This document shows positions 42,732 to 51,845 of a DNA stretch of 64,000 nucleotides, piece by piece (within the stretch, counting starts at the first letter, position 1; every line of letters starts with the position of its first letter). The notes under the pieces are model-generated. The model was given only the letters and a program-made list of their open reading frames with translations. It did not search any database and had not been told where the DNA came from. Origin of the DNA: Rhodanobacter sp. 7MK24 (lineage in GTDB: Bacteria; Pseudomonadota; Gammaproteobacteria; Xanthomonadales; Rhodanobacteraceae); assembly GCF_014842995.1 (NCBI RefSeq), contig NZ_JACYXL010000007.1, forward strand, positions 62,001 to 126,000, in the 5' to 3' direction. A program made the position numbers and the translations under genes.

Positions 42732-44348
42732 TCACATCGGAAAGGCGAGCGCTGCTTGCTGAGCCTCCAGCGCCAGACGTAGCGGCTCCAACTGCTGTGC
42801 ATAGCGGCGCCATTGGCCCAGTCCGCGTACATGGATCGATTCGCGTACCTGAGCGCTGCTGGGCGTGGCGACAGGCGCGGCATTGCGTTCAGGGCGGAAG
42901 CAGCCTTCCTCGACAGCCAGTCCGCAGTGAGCCAAGACACGGCTTACGGTTGCTTCGGTATCCTGCACGAGCGCCTCGTACCCCACGTCGAGCATGGCAC
43001 CGGGCATCGTGCTGTGCCAATGCTGCGCCTGTCGCATGTATTGCGCGTGATAGTGCGCGAGTGCTGTGAGGTCGTAGCTGTACGAGGAAATATTGCCGAA
43101 CAGAGCCTTGTAGTTGGAAAAGCAGGTATCCATGGGATCGCGCACCATATGCAAGATGGGGGCGTGCGGCAGGGCTCGCCGGATGAAGGAGACCATCTGG
43201 ATGTTCGCGGGCAGCTTGTCGATGTAATACGCCCTGCCTTGCGCACGCCATTGGGTCTGCTTCAAGTAGCGCTGACCCAGTTCGCGGTAATCGACGTTGC
43301 CGCTGCGGCGGATGATTTCCAACAGGCCTGCGGACTGCGCAGGTGCCACGTCGGCCACCCAGTGCAGTTGGCGCCAGAAGTCGATGATTTCCCCTGCCGA
43401 AGCGACTAGCGAGTGGCTGGAAAGGATTCGTTCCAACAGGGTCGTACCCGACCGAGGCATGCCCACGACGAAGATGGGTACGGGGCCTGGCGGTCTGGCA
43501 GGGCCAGGCGGCGCGGGTGTCGCCGGCATGTTGAGCAGGGCCGCCGTGACAGCTTCCTCTGCCGCAGCGTCGTAGGGATTCAGGCTGCGCATGATCGCAT
43601 TGCAACGCGATAGCGCCTCCCAGGCCTCCCCGTTCTGCCCGAGATCATCCAGCGTCTTGAAACGGGCATATTCGAATTCCGCACGCACGAAACCACGATC
43701 GGTATCGGTAGTTTCATGCGGCATCAGACGCAATTGCTTGTCGATCCGATCCAGCCGGTTCGCCCCGGGACGCTGCTTGCGTAGATTGACCAGTACCGTA
43801 ACGGCGTCGCCGAATTGCGGCCATCGCGCAAGGCAGCGCTCCAGCACTGCCTCGGCCTCGTCGATCCTGCCGCTGAATTGCAGCAGCAGGGCGTGCATGT
43901 GGTGCTCGCCGGGCGAGTCGGCTCCAGCGTGCAGGGCCAATTGGATCCGCTCCAACGCCTTGGCGAGGTCGCCGATCATGAAGCGCAGGTGGGCCTGTGC
44001 AGCCAACAAGTCGGCCGGTGGAGCAGGTGCTTCTTCCAACAGGTCGAGGCAAGTCCGTGCAGCAAGGATTTCGCCATTGGCAACAAGGCGTTGCGTCAAG
44101 GAGACGATCAGCGGCGCATTGCGCGGGAGCCGGCTGGCAGCCGCCAGCAGCGGATGGCTGGAGGCGCGCAGGCGTCCGCGCCGAAACAATACTTCCGACA
44201 GCTCGATGAGCGTAGTGGTGTCGTGTGGCGCCTGGGCCAGTCGTGCTTCCAGCGACGTTTGCGACGAGGCTAGGCGGAGGTCGTCAGCCTCTTCCGGATG
44301 CCCGGAACGATGCTGGAATTTGTCGGGAAGGAGAGGCGTGAAAGGCAT
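42732..44348 (-). CDS. TPR-containing sulfotransferase
   Basis: 538 residues. Residues 35-270 are helical, with tetratricopeptide-like repeats (about 40-75, 115-145 and 148-180). Residues 290-538 are a PAPS-dependent sulfotransferase domain: 5'-phosphosulfate loop F-V-V-G-M-P-R-S-G-T-T-L-L-E-R at 293-307 and the 3'-phosphate part I-L-H-M-V-R-D-P-M-D-T-C-F-S. This TPR-sulfotransferase type is common in Proteobacteria, often with unknown acceptor (peptides, glycans or lipids). There is no signal peptide and no clear ribosome site before the ATG at 44348. PAPS is available from CysD/CysNC, encoded in the same window. Stands alone, divergent from the Oar-like receptor. Confidence 0.88.
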   Translation of the reverse strand: MPFTPLLPDKFQHRSGHPEEADDLRLASSQTSLEARLAQAPHDTTTLIELSEVLFRRGRLRASSHPLLAAASRLPRNAPLIVSLTQRLVANGEILAARTCLDLLEEAPAPPADLLAAQAHLRFMIGDLAKALERIQLALHAGADSPGEHHMHALLLQFSGRIDEAEAVLERCLARWPQFGDAVTVLVNLRKQRPGANRLDRIDKQLRLMPHETTDTDRGFVRAEFEYARFKTLDDLGQNGEAWEALSRCNAIMRSLNPYDAAAEEAVTAALLNMPATPAPPGPARPPGPVPIFVVGMPRSGTTLLERILSSHSLVASAGEIIDFWRQLHWVADVAPAQSAGLLEIIRRSGNVDYRELGQRYLKQTQWRAQGRAYYIDKLPANIQMVSFIRRALPHAPILHMVRDPMDTCFSNYKALFGNISSYSYDLTALAHYHAQYMRQAQHWHSTMPGAMLDVGYEALVQDTEATVSRVLAHCGLAVEEGCFRPERNAAPVATPSSAQVRESIHVRGLGQWRRYAQQLEPLRLALEAQQAALAFPM

Positions 44349-44464
44349 TGGGAGATAGTAATTCTGGTCTTCTGTGGGCTCAATTCGTTGCTTCGTTCAG
44401 CGCTGTAGGGGCGGGCATCGGTGCTTGAACATGGCTTGGCAAGGGGTGTTCGTTACCGTTAATT

Positions 44465-44478
44465 CGTAAATATTTACG
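44465..44478. promoter_or_regulatory. perfect AT-rich 14-bp palindrome
   Basis: CGTAAATATTTACG reads the same on both strands and lies 23 bases upstream of the -35 hexamer of the receptor promoter. Possible operator or architectural-protein site. Confidence 0.4.
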
Positions 44479-44500
44479 GTTATAGAGTATAAAATTTGTG

Positions 44501-44529
44501 TTGACCTGTATTTTCTAACGTCATATTTT
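44501..44529 (+). promoter_or_regulatory. sigma-70 promoter of the Oar-like receptor
   Basis: TTGACC (44501-44506), a 17-base spacer, then TATTTT (44524-44529). About 135 bases upstream of the start codon, leaving a long leader. Confidence 0.6.
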
Positions 44530-44670
44530 TGCTGTCGGTGGTCGTTAAGCGTACGGAATTTCGCATAATCTCATGCGAACTTGCGGCGCCGGAGGAATTT
44601 CCGCGATCCGCCGGATCCTGGCATTTGGGCCATCGATCCTTTGCACGCAATCCATTTGGGGAGAATCACG

Positions 44671-47600
44671 ATGAGCATTCGATACCGTGCCGACGCCACG
44701 CGCTGGCGCCCGACGGCCTTGGCGATTGCCGTGGGCTTGAGTTTCAGCGGGGCCGCGCTTGCGCAGAGCACTGTCGGCAGCGTCTTCGGCCAGGCGCCAG
44801 TGGCGTCGGGTGAGACCGTAGTGGTCAGCAACACGTCGGGCTTCACGCGGGAAGTGCCTGTGGACAGCACGGGCCGCTATCGCGTCGACAATCTGCCCGT
44901 GGGTACCTATACGGTCACCCTGAAGCAGAACGGCAAGACGGTGAGTGCGCGCGACAACACCTATGTCTCCACCGGTGCCGCCGCAGGCGTTGACTTCGCT
45001 AGCGCCACCGGCGGCTCGAGCAACGCCAATCCCACCCAGCTGTCCTCGATAACGGTCTCGGCCAGCGCATTGCCCGCTATCGACGTCACCAGCGTCAACT
45101 CGAGCACTGTCATCACTGCAGCCGATCTGCAGCGGTTGCCGGTGGCGCACAGCGCCGAGGCCATCGCACTGCTCGCGCCGAATACCGCCTCAGGTAGCGG
45201 CTTCTTCACCGGGCCGTCCGGTCAATCGCTGGTGTCGTTCGGTGGTTCCAGCGTGTCAGAGAATGCCTATTACGTGAACGGCTACAACGTCGGCGAACCG
45301 TACAAGAATCTGGGCGGCTTCCAGTTGCCCTATGGCGCCATCGAGCAGCAGGAAACCCTTGCCGGCGGGTACGACGCCAAATATGGTCGTTCCGACGGCG
45401 GCGTGATCAACCAGGTCGGTAAGCGCGGCAGCAACGAGTGGCACTTCGGCGGCCAGGTCGCTTGGCAGCCGCGCTATCTGGAGAGCGATCCGGTCAATTA
45501 CCGCTACGGCAACCCGGCCATTCCTGCATCGAGCAGCCTGGTCAACTATGCCGCGGGTCCGAATGCTCCCGGGTCTCTGCGCCAGTACCGCAACGACAAC
45601 ACGTCCTGGCAGACGATCTACTCCGCCTACGTGGGCGGCCCGCTGGTCAAGGACAAGCTGTACATGTTCCTGGCAGGCGAGACCACGCGCACGCAAGGCA
45701 CCAATGTCGAGAACAACGACAATGCCAAGGTGCAGGATTACCGCAACAAGGAAACGAAGTTCTACGGCAAGCTGGACTGGAACATCACCGACAGCAACAT
45801 CCTGGAACTGACGGCGCTGAAGGACAACAACAGCCTGGGCGCCGGATCGACCTACGATTTCGACTACGACACGCTCCAGCGCGGTGCGTTCTCCAGCAAG
45901 AACGATGTCACCAAGGACAACGCGCAGATCTATGTAGCGCACTTCACCAGCTACATCACCGATGCGGCCACGCTAAGCATTACCGGTGGCAAGGCACGCT
46001 TCCAGGATCCTGTCGTATACGGCAATACCAGCCCGCTGCCGTTCATTTCCGGCGCGAGCAATGCGACGCTGCCCGACGGCAGCCATCCGGGCAACGCGCA
46101 GACCAACACCTCATGGACCGCGCCGGGCGCCAAGAACGCTACCCGCGGTCTGCGCGTGGATTTCGATTACAAGCTGGGCGACCACGATCTGCTTGCGGGT
46201 ATCGACAACATGTTCTACCGGGCCGTGGACCAAGGGCCGGATCAGCAGAACCCGTTCGATCCATCGGTCAATTACTACTGGCGTTACATGGCTGGCGGTC
46301 AGGTGCAGAAGCGCGAGATCGGCTGGATGACCAGCATGTCGACGGCGCAGAAGGCCTACTACCTGCAGGACAACTGGCAGGTGGCGCAGAACGTGTACCT
46401 GAGCATCGGTCTGCGCAACGACCGCTTCACCAACTACAACGACTTGGGACAAGCCTTCGTCGACGAGAAGAACCAGTGGGAGCCCCGTATCGGCGCTAGC
46501 TGGGATGTGTTCGGCGACTCATCGTTCAAGGTCTACGGCAATGCAGGCCGCTACTACCTGGCGCTGCCCGACAATGCGGCGGAGCGAGCAGCCAACCGCT
46601 CGACCTATCTCACCACGCTGTATTCGTACGCCAGCATCGACCCGGTCACGGGTATCCCGCAGGGCCTGACCCAGGCCGGACCGACGACTTCCCCGGACGG
46701 CGAAACGGGAGCGCCTAAGGATCCGATGCAGGTTGCCGCGCGCAATCTGAAACCGGAGTACCTGGACGAATTCATCGTCGGCTTCGACAAGAAGCTGGGG
46801 GATAACTGGGTGTACGGAGCCAAGGCCACGTGGCGTAACCTGAAGGCCGCAATCGACGACGAATGCGAGCCCGGCATGATCGCCGCCAAGATGACCAAGA
46901 TGGGCCTCGATCCGAACGCCTACTCCGATTCGTTGTATGGCGCTTCGTATTGCCGCCTGTTCAACCCGGGACGCACCAACGACATGCTGGTGGTGTCGGA
47001 CGACGGCAGCAGCAAGGTCACCGTGCCCATGACTCTGCAGGACTGGGGCTTCAGTCGCGGTGCCGTCCGCAAGTACGGCGCGCTGAACCTCTATCTGGAG
47101 CACCCGTTCGACGGCAAGTGGTATGGCCGCATCGATTACACCTTCACGCGAGGCTTCGGCAACACCGAAGGCCAGGTGCGCTCGGACTTCGGCCAGGAAG
47201 ACATTTCCAAGACCGAGGACTGGGACAGCTGGCAGCTTATGGATGGGCAGTACGGCGAGTTCGCCAATATCCGCAAGCACCAGGTCCGCTTCCGCGGGAA
47301 TTACCAGATCAATCCAGAGTGGCTGCTCTCCGCCACGCTTCTGGTGCAATCCGGCATGCCGCAGGAGTGCCTTGGTTATTACGGGCCGCTCACCCAGGGG
47401 CCGGGAGGCTACAAACCCGGCGGCGACAACGACCCGACCGGCTACAACAACTACGGTACCGGCAACTATCACTGGTGCAATGGCCAGCGCGTGCCGCCTG
47501 GATCGGTCGGCCACACGCCATGGACCGAGCTGCTCAACCTTGGCGTGCACTATCGTCCGGCGTTCGCCGGGAACAAGCTTGGCTTCAACCTGGATATCTT

Positions 47601-47760
47601 CAACGCGCTGAACCAGCAGCGGCCGTTGCAGACGGACCCGTCGTTCCCGGCTTCGTTTGATCCGACCAGCAACACGATTTACGTCAACACTTACTACAAG
47701 CAGCCGTTGTTCACCAACCCGCCGCGCACCGTGCGGTTGTCGGTGACCTACGATTACTGA
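44671..47760 (+). CDS. Oar-like TonB-dependent receptor with carboxypeptidase-regulatory-like domain
   Basis: 1029 residues from the ATG at 44671, which has GGGGAG ten bases upstream and opens a signal peptide ending A-L-A-Q at about 29-32. An Ig-like CarboxypepD_reg domain follows (V-D-S-T-G-R-Y-R-V-D-N-L-P-V-G-T-Y-T-V), then a plug domain (V-I-T-A-A-D-L-Q-R-L-P) and a long beta-barrel ending in V-R-L-S-V-T-Y-D-Y, with a terminal aromatic as outer-membrane barrels need. The Oar family is expanded in Xanthomonadales and Myxococcus and linked to protein or large-ligand traffic. Ligand unknown. A rho-independent terminator follows. Confidence 0.92.
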   Translation: MSIRYRADATRWRPTALAIAVGLSFSGAALAQSTVGSVFGQAPVASGETVVVSNTSGFTREVPVDSTGRYRVDNLPVGTYTVTLKQNGKTVSARDNTYVSTGAAAGVDFASATGGSSNANPTQLSSITVSASALPAIDVTSVNSSTVITAADLQRLPVAHSAEAIALLAPNTASGSGFFTGPSGQSLVSFGGSSVSENAYYVNGYNVGEPYKNLGGFQLPYGAIEQQETLAGGYDAKYGRSDGGVINQVGKRGSNEWHFGGQVAWQPRYLESDPVNYRYGNPAIPASSSLVNYAAGPNAPGSLRQYRNDNTSWQTIYSAYVGGPLVKDKLYMFLAGETTRTQGTNVENNDNAKVQDYRNKETKFYGKLDWNITDSNILELTALKDNNSLGAGSTYDFDYDTLQRGAFSSKNDVTKDNAQIYVAHFTSYITDAATLSITGGKARFQDPVVYGNTSPLPFISGASNATLPDGSHPGNAQTNTSWTAPGAKNATRGLRVDFDYKLGDHDLLAGIDNMFYRAVDQGPDQQNPFDPSVNYYWRYMAGGQVQKREIGWMTSMSTAQKAYYLQDNWQVAQNVYLSIGLRNDRFTNYNDLGQAFVDEKNQWEPRIGASWDVFGDSSFKVYGNAGRYYLALPDNAAERAANRSTYLTTLYSYASIDPVTGIPQGLTQAGPTTSPDGETGAPKDPMQVAARNLKPEYLDEFIVGFDKKLGDNWVYGAKATWRNLKAAIDDECEPGMIAAKMTKMGLDPNAYSDSLYGASYCRLFNPGRTNDMLVVSDDGSSKVTVPMTLQDWGFSRGAVRKYGALNLYLEHPFDGKWYGRIDYTFTRGFGNTEGQVRSDFGQEDISKTEDWDSWQLMDGQYGEFANIRKHQVRFRGNYQINPEWLLSATLLVQSGMPQECLGYYGPLTQGPGGYKPGGDNDPTGYNNYGTGNYHWCNGQRVPPGSVGHTPWTELLNLGVHYRPAFAGNKLGFNLDIFNALNQQRPLQTDPSFPASFDPTSNTIYVNTYYKQPLFTNPPRTVRLSVTYDY

Positions 47761-47785
47761 CAAGTTCCGGCGTTGATGCCACATC

Positions 47786-47817
47786 GCCACCGGTCGTCAA
47801 GACCGGTGGCCTTTTTT
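47786..47817 (+). terminator. rho-independent terminator of the Oar-like receptor gene
   Basis: A perfect 10-bp stem (47786-47795 with 47801-47810), five-base loop, then CTTTTTT. Confidence 0.92.
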
Positions 47818-47844
47818 ATGGGTGTCCGGCTGGCCTCGTTTGCA

Positions 47845-48753
47845 TCATTTCGATGTACGGATGCGCAGGTCGCCGCTGAAGGTCTCGACATTGATTGTGC
47901 CGCTGCCGTTGCCAAGGGTGGCGTCGAGCTTGCTGCCGGGGCCGTGCTCGGATTTCTGCGCGGCGCCGACGTCGCTGCGCAGGTCGCCGCTGAAGCTGCT
48001 GGCATGCACGGTGGCATTGGCGGCGGCGGGCAGTTGCAATTGCACGTTGCCGCTCATGCTGTCGACAGACAGCTTGCCGTCCTGCGCGAGGTTGCCGGCG
48101 AGCTGCACGTCGCCCGACACCGTGCTCAGCGTGAGCTGGCGCCATGGGCCGCCATTGCCTTGGATGCGACCGGAAACCGTCTGCAGTTTCGCCTGATCGC
48201 CCAGCACCGGGGCGAGGATGTCGCCGCTCACGGTCTGCAGGTTGGCTTGCGTTGCATGGCCAGCCAATTCGATGTTGCCGCTGACGCTTTCGATGTAGAG
48301 CGACGGACTGTTCGCGTTGATGCGCGCCCGCCCGCTGACCGTGTTGACGGAGATCTTGCCGCCATCCATGCCGTCGACTACCAGCGGTGCGCTCACCACG
48401 CGTACATCCAGCGAGGCGCCGCGCGGTACGTGCAGATCCAGCATGGTCGGGCCCATGCGGTTGTCGCTGCCCCAATTGAGCCAGCCGCCGCCGTTGCCCT
48501 GCGGTTGAACTTCGATGGCGAGCTTGTCGTCATTGCCTGTGATCGCCAGCGGCTTGGCGCCGTCGCCGAGCTGGCCGTCGACCTGCACCGTGGCCCGATC
48601 CCATGCGGTGACGCGTACTTCGCCGGAGATGTTGCTGATGCTGATGTGGGCAGTAGGCGTCGCGGCATGCTGCAGGTTGATCGGCGTGCCAGCCATGGCC
48701 TGGCCTGCGCAAAGGCACAACAGCAAGGGGGCGTAACGGGCGGTGGTTTTCAT
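47845..48753 (-). CDS. DUF4097 family beta-strand repeat protein, periplasmic
   Basis: 302 residues. A signal peptide (hydrophobic core 8-17, cleavage near A-M-A-G at 19-22) precedes repeats of the form S-V-S-G-x-I/V with spacing of about 18-20 residues: T-V-S-G-R, S-V-S-G-N-I, T-V-S-G-D-I, T-V-S-G-R-I, T-V-S-G-D-V, S-M-S-G-N-V. These give a right-handed beta-helix or adhesin-like stack. The family is usually found downstream of ECF sigma/anti-sigma pairs, as here, where 18 bases separate it from the anti-sigma-like gene. Function unknown; probably an envelope-stress output or ligand-sensing part. Confidence 0.88.
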   Translation of the reverse strand: MKTTARYAPLLLCLCAGQAMAGTPINLQHAATPTAHISISNISGEVRVTAWDRATVQVDGQLGDGAKPLAITGNDDKLAIEVQPQGNGGGWLNWGSDNRMGPTMLDLHVPRGASLDVRVVSAPLVVDGMDGGKISVNTVSGRARINANSPSLYIESVSGNIELAGHATQANLQTVSGDILAPVLGDQAKLQTVSGRIQGNGGPWRQLTLSTVSGDVQLAGNLAQDGKLSVDSMSGNVQLQLPAAANATVHASSFSGDLRSDVGAAQKSEHGPGSKLDATLGNGSGTINVETFSGDLRIRTSK

Positions 48754-48771
48754 GATCGTTCCCGGCTGCGG

Positions 48772-49215
48772 TCAGCCGGCCTCCTGGGCGAGATGGCGCA
48801 ATTGCGTTTGTTGCTGTTCGGTGCGCGCCAGCAGGCGCTGCAACGAGGTGGAATCGGGAGACTGTTGCATGGCCTGCCGCAGTTCGATGCGGGCAGCATC
48901 CAGTTCGATCGCCGCACCGCTGAGGCGCGGATCGGCCGGCTTCCAAGGCGCGCTGGCCAGTGCAGGTGCGTTGTCCGGTGCGTCATGGGCGGTGCGGTGC
49001 AGGTGCAGACCGATATCACCGATAAGCAGGAAAGCACCAGCCAGCGCGGCGGCGAGCAGCCATGGCCGCGGCGGCGCATGACGGGTGACGTGCTGCGGTG
49101 CCGCGCTTTCGCCGCGGTCTTCCAGTGCAGCGTCGATCGTCTCCCACAGGTCGCGGCGCGGTGCGACGGGCTCGCGCAGCTTGCGCATCTGCTGGCGCCA
49201 TTCGAATTCGTTCAT
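48772..49215 (-). CDS. single-pass membrane protein, probable anti-sigma factor
   Basis: 147 residues; the ATG at 49215 overlaps the sigma gene stop (ATGA). The N-terminal 50 residues (W-R-Q-Q-M-R-K-L-R-E-P-V-A-P-R-R-D-L-W) are cytoplasmic. One helix at about 52-69 (L-L-A-A-A-L-A-G-A-F-L-L-I) and a periplasmic helical part rich in Gln and Glu follow. There is no zinc-finger His-x3-Cys-x2-Cys motif. Position and topology suggest an anti-sigma factor or membrane partner of the ECF sigma factor; sequence alone does not prove it. Confidence 0.7.
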   Translation of the reverse strand: MNEFEWRQQMRKLREPVAPRRDLWETIDAALEDRGESAAPQHVTRHAPPRPWLLAAALAGAFLLIGDIGLHLHRTAHDAPDNAPALASAPWKPADPRLSGAAIELDAARIELRQAMQQSPDSTSLQRLLARTEQQQTQLRHLAQEAG

Positions 49216-49793
49216 GGGTTTTCTCCCAGGGCGCGGCGCAGCAGTTGCCGCGCGCGGTGCAATTGCGCTTTGGACGTGCCCACGGCCATGTCCATCTCCT
49301 CGCTGATTTCTTCGTGCCGCCAACCTTCCACGTCGTGCAGCACCAATACGGCGCGCGCGCGCGGCGGCAGCTTGCCGATGGCGCGTTCGAGTTCTTCGCG
49401 TTCTGCGGCGCAGAACGGCGTTTCGCCATGGTCGGGCAGTTTTTCCTCGTCCATGAAGCCGACCGGGTCGGCGCGGCGGGCGCGGATTTCCATCAGTGCC
49501 ATGTTGACCGCGAGGCGGTACAGCCAGGTGCCGAACGCACTTTCGTGACGGAAGCTGGGCAGCTTCTGCCATGCGCGCACGAAGGCTTCCTGGGTGAGAT
49601 CCTCGGCACGGGCATGGTCATAGCCGGCCAGCCGATACATCGCGCCGTTGATGCGTTCAACATGCCGGCAGTACAGCCGCTGGAACGCACGGCGGTCGCC
49701 CATGGCGGCCGCGCGCGCGTCGTCCTTGTCGTCGTCGGCGGCAGCGGGGGCTGGCGGCATCGGGCTGGCGGTGGCGGGGCAGGCAGCGATCAT
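49212..49793 (-). CDS. ECF-type RNA polymerase sigma factor
   Basis: 193 residues from the ATG at 49793. Region 2 contains F-Q-R-L-Y-C-R-H, A-E-D-L-T-Q-E-A-F-V-R-A-W and F-G-T-W-L-Y-R-L-A-V-N; region 4 contains L-P-P-R-A-R-A-V-L-V-L-H-D-V-E-G-W-R-H-E-E-I-S and the helix-turn-helix M-A-V-G-T-S-K-A-Q-L-H-R-A-R. A start at 49760 is possible. First gene of a three-gene operon with the anti-sigma-like and DUF4097 genes; it probably drives its own operon and envelope genes. It starts 78 bases after the pckG stop on the same strand. Confidence 0.93.
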   Translation of the reverse strand: MIAACPATASPMPPAPAAADDDKDDARAAAMGDRRAFQRLYCRHVERINGAMYRLAGYDHARAEDLTQEAFVRAWQKLPSFRHESAFGTWLYRLAVNMALMEIRARRADPVGFMDEEKLPDHGETPFCAAEREELERAIGKLPPRARAVLVLHDVEGWRHEEISEEMDMAVGTSKAQLHRARQLLRRALGENP

Positions 49794-49870
49794 CTTGCCA
49801 GCTTGGATGCCCGCCGTGCCGAAAGGGTTTGCATCGCCGTGGGCACAGGTCCGCGGCGATGCGCGCACGC

Positions 49871-51643
49871 TCAGGCCGAGGCGACCTTGCGCTCGATGGT
49901 TTCCAGCGCGAGGGCTACGCGTTGCTGTTCCCCGTGCAGCGCCGCAGGTGTGCGGGGCGAAAAGCTGGCCAGATATTCGCCGATAGCGGCCAACTCGACC
50001 TGCCATCCTGCCTGATCCACGTCGAGCAACTCCGCCAGTGCGGTCTTGTCGAGGCTCAGCCCGTCAAGCTTCAGCTCGCCGGGCGCGGGGAGGGTGCCGA
50101 CGGGGGTTTCCTTGCCGCGCACCTTGCCTTCAACGCGCGCGATCATCCACTCCAGCACGCGCAGGTTGTCGCCGAACCCCGGCCACAGGAACTTGCCGTC
50201 CTTGCCCTTGCGGAACCAGTTGACGTGGAAGACCTTGGGCAACTTGGCGCCGGGCTGGTCGAAGCTCAGCCAATGCGCAAAGTAGTCGCCGTAGTGGTAT
50301 CCGCAGAAGGGCTTCATCGCCATCGAATCGCGGCGCAGCACGCCGACGGCGCCGGTGGCTGCGGCCGTGGTTTCCGAGCCCATCGCGGCACCCATCAGCA
50401 CACCGTGCGTCCAGTCACGCGCCTCCATCACCAGTGGCAGCAAGGAGGGGCGGCGACCGCCGAACACGATGGCGCTGATCGGCACGCCCTGCGCGTCTTC
50501 GGCCTTGGGCGACCAGGTGGGGCACTGCTTGGCGCTCACCGTGAAGCGCGAGTTGGGATGTGCGGCGGGTCCATTGGCGGGGTCGTAGGGGCGGCCCTGC
50601 CAATCGGTGACCGGCGTGCCGGGCAAGCCCTCCCACCACGGCTGGTTGTCGGCGGTGACGGCGACATTGGTGAAGATGGTGTCGTGCGAAATGCTTTTGA
50701 GCGCGTTGGGGTTGCTGCTGTCGCTGGTGCCCGGCGCCACGCCGAAGAAGCCCGCCTCGGGATTGATGGCGTATAGACGTCCATCCGTGCCGGGGCGCAT
50801 CCAGCAGATGTCGTCGCCCACCGTCCACACCTTCCAGCCATCCCTGCGGTAGCCCTCGGGCGGAATCAGCATCGCGAGATTCGTTTTGCCGCAGGCTGAG
50901 GGGAAAGCGGCGGCGATGTAGTGCGTTTCGCCGCTGGGGTTCTCGATGCCGACGATCAACATGTGCTCGGCCAGCCAGCCCTCGTCACGGGCCTGGTTGC
51001 TGGCGATGCGCAGCGCGTGGCATTTCTTGCCCAGGAGTGCGTTGCCGCCGTAGCCGGAGCCGTAGGATTTAATCGTGCGCTCCTCGGGGAAGTGCATGAT
51101 GAAACGGCGTTCCGGATCCAGTTCGCCGGTGGAGTGCAACCCCTTCACGAAGATGCCTTCGTTTTCGATGCGCTCCTGGGCCGCCTTGCCCATGCGGGTC
51201 ATGATCTTCATGTTGGCGACCACGTAAGGGCTGTCGGTGATCTCCACGCCGCAACGCGACAGCGGCGAGCCGATCGGGCCCATGCAGTACGGGATCACGT
51301 ACATGGTGCGGCCTTCCATGCAGCCGTCGAATAGCGCATCCATCTTCGCGTGCGCCTCGGCCGGGGCCAGCCAATGGTTGTTCGGACCGGCATCCTGCTC
51401 GTTCTGGTGGCAGACCAGGGTGAGGTGCTCCACGCGTGCCACGTCGGACGGATGGGAGCGATGCAGGTAGCAGCCTGGGTGGGTCTGCTGGTTGAGCTCG
51501 ATCAGGGTGCCGTCGGCCAGCATTTGCCGGACCAGCGTCTGGTATTCGGCTTCGGAGCCGTCGCACCAGTGGATTTTCGCGGGACGGGTAAGTGCCGCAA
51601 CTTCGTTGACCCAACGTTCGAGCGCGTCCAGAGTGCTTGCCAT
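49871..51643 (-). CDS. pckG: phosphoenolpyruvate carboxykinase (GTP)
   Basis: 590 residues from the ATG at 51643; the ATG directly before it (51646) is equally possible, and GAGG upstream suits the second better. Seen: the P-loop with reactive cysteine F-P-S-A-C-G-K-T-N near 250, the metal and PEP ligands around Y-G-G-N-A-L-L-G-K-K, and V-G-D-D-I-C-W-M-R with N-P-E-A-G-F-F-G-V-A-P-G-T. It converts oxaloacetate and GTP to PEP for gluconeogenesis. The GTP type instead of the ATP type is normal for Xanthomonadales. Confidence 0.97.
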   Translation of the reverse strand: MASTLDALERWVNEVAALTRPAKIHWCDGSEAEYQTLVRQMLADGTLIELNQQTHPGCYLHRSHPSDVARVEHLTLVCHQNEQDAGPNNHWLAPAEAHAKMDALFDGCMEGRTMYVIPYCMGPIGSPLSRCGVEITDSPYVVANMKIMTRMGKAAQERIENEGIFVKGLHSTGELDPERRFIMHFPEERTIKSYGSGYGGNALLGKKCHALRIASNQARDEGWLAEHMLIVGIENPSGETHYIAAAFPSACGKTNLAMLIPPEGYRRDGWKVWTVGDDICWMRPGTDGRLYAINPEAGFFGVAPGTSDSSNPNALKSISHDTIFTNVAVTADNQPWWEGLPGTPVTDWQGRPYDPANGPAAHPNSRFTVSAKQCPTWSPKAEDAQGVPISAIVFGGRRPSLLPLVMEARDWTHGVLMGAAMGSETTAAATGAVGVLRRDSMAMKPFCGYHYGDYFAHWLSFDQPGAKLPKVFHVNWFRKGKDGKFLWPGFGDNLRVLEWMIARVEGKVRGKETPVGTLPAPGELKLDGLSLDKTALAELLDVDQAGWQVELAAIGEYLASFSPRTPAALHGEQQRVALALETIERKVASA

Positions 51644-51798
51644 CATGTCCTCACTGGTCTTTATAAAAAAGGGTGGAGGAACCGTAGTTTGCGAGCACTG
51701 GCATTGCAAGGAAGAATGCAGCAAAAACCGCCAGTGGCGTTTTCTTGCGCCGCATCTTAGGGATGGCGCGGGGGATGGTGGCCAGGAAGATCGGTCGT

Positions 51799-51823
51799 AA
51801 AAACGGCGCCAAGCGGCGCCGTT
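51799..51823 (-). terminator. rho-independent terminator of the TetR gene
   Basis: A 9-bp stem (51802-51810 with 51815-51823) with four-base loop, continuing on the minus strand into TTTTTA. It lies 23 bases past the regulator stop. Confidence 0.85.
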
Positions 51824-51845
51824 CGCAAGCTCTTGCCGGAGGGGG

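Larger units (their letters stand above)
44349..44670. other. 322-bp AT-rich divergent promoter region
   Basis: Between the sulfotransferase (minus) and Oar-like receptor (plus) genes. The stretch 44455-44530 is markedly AT-rich in an otherwise GC-rich window. It holds a perfect 14-bp palindrome (44465-44478) and a good sigma-70 promoter (separate entries). Confidence 0.6.

Noticed and set aside
50771-50784. A second copy of the 14-mer that contains the met-box-like octamer of metJ, found inside pckG
   Set aside because: It lies in the middle of a conserved coding region far from any promoter; a chance match is more likely than an operator.
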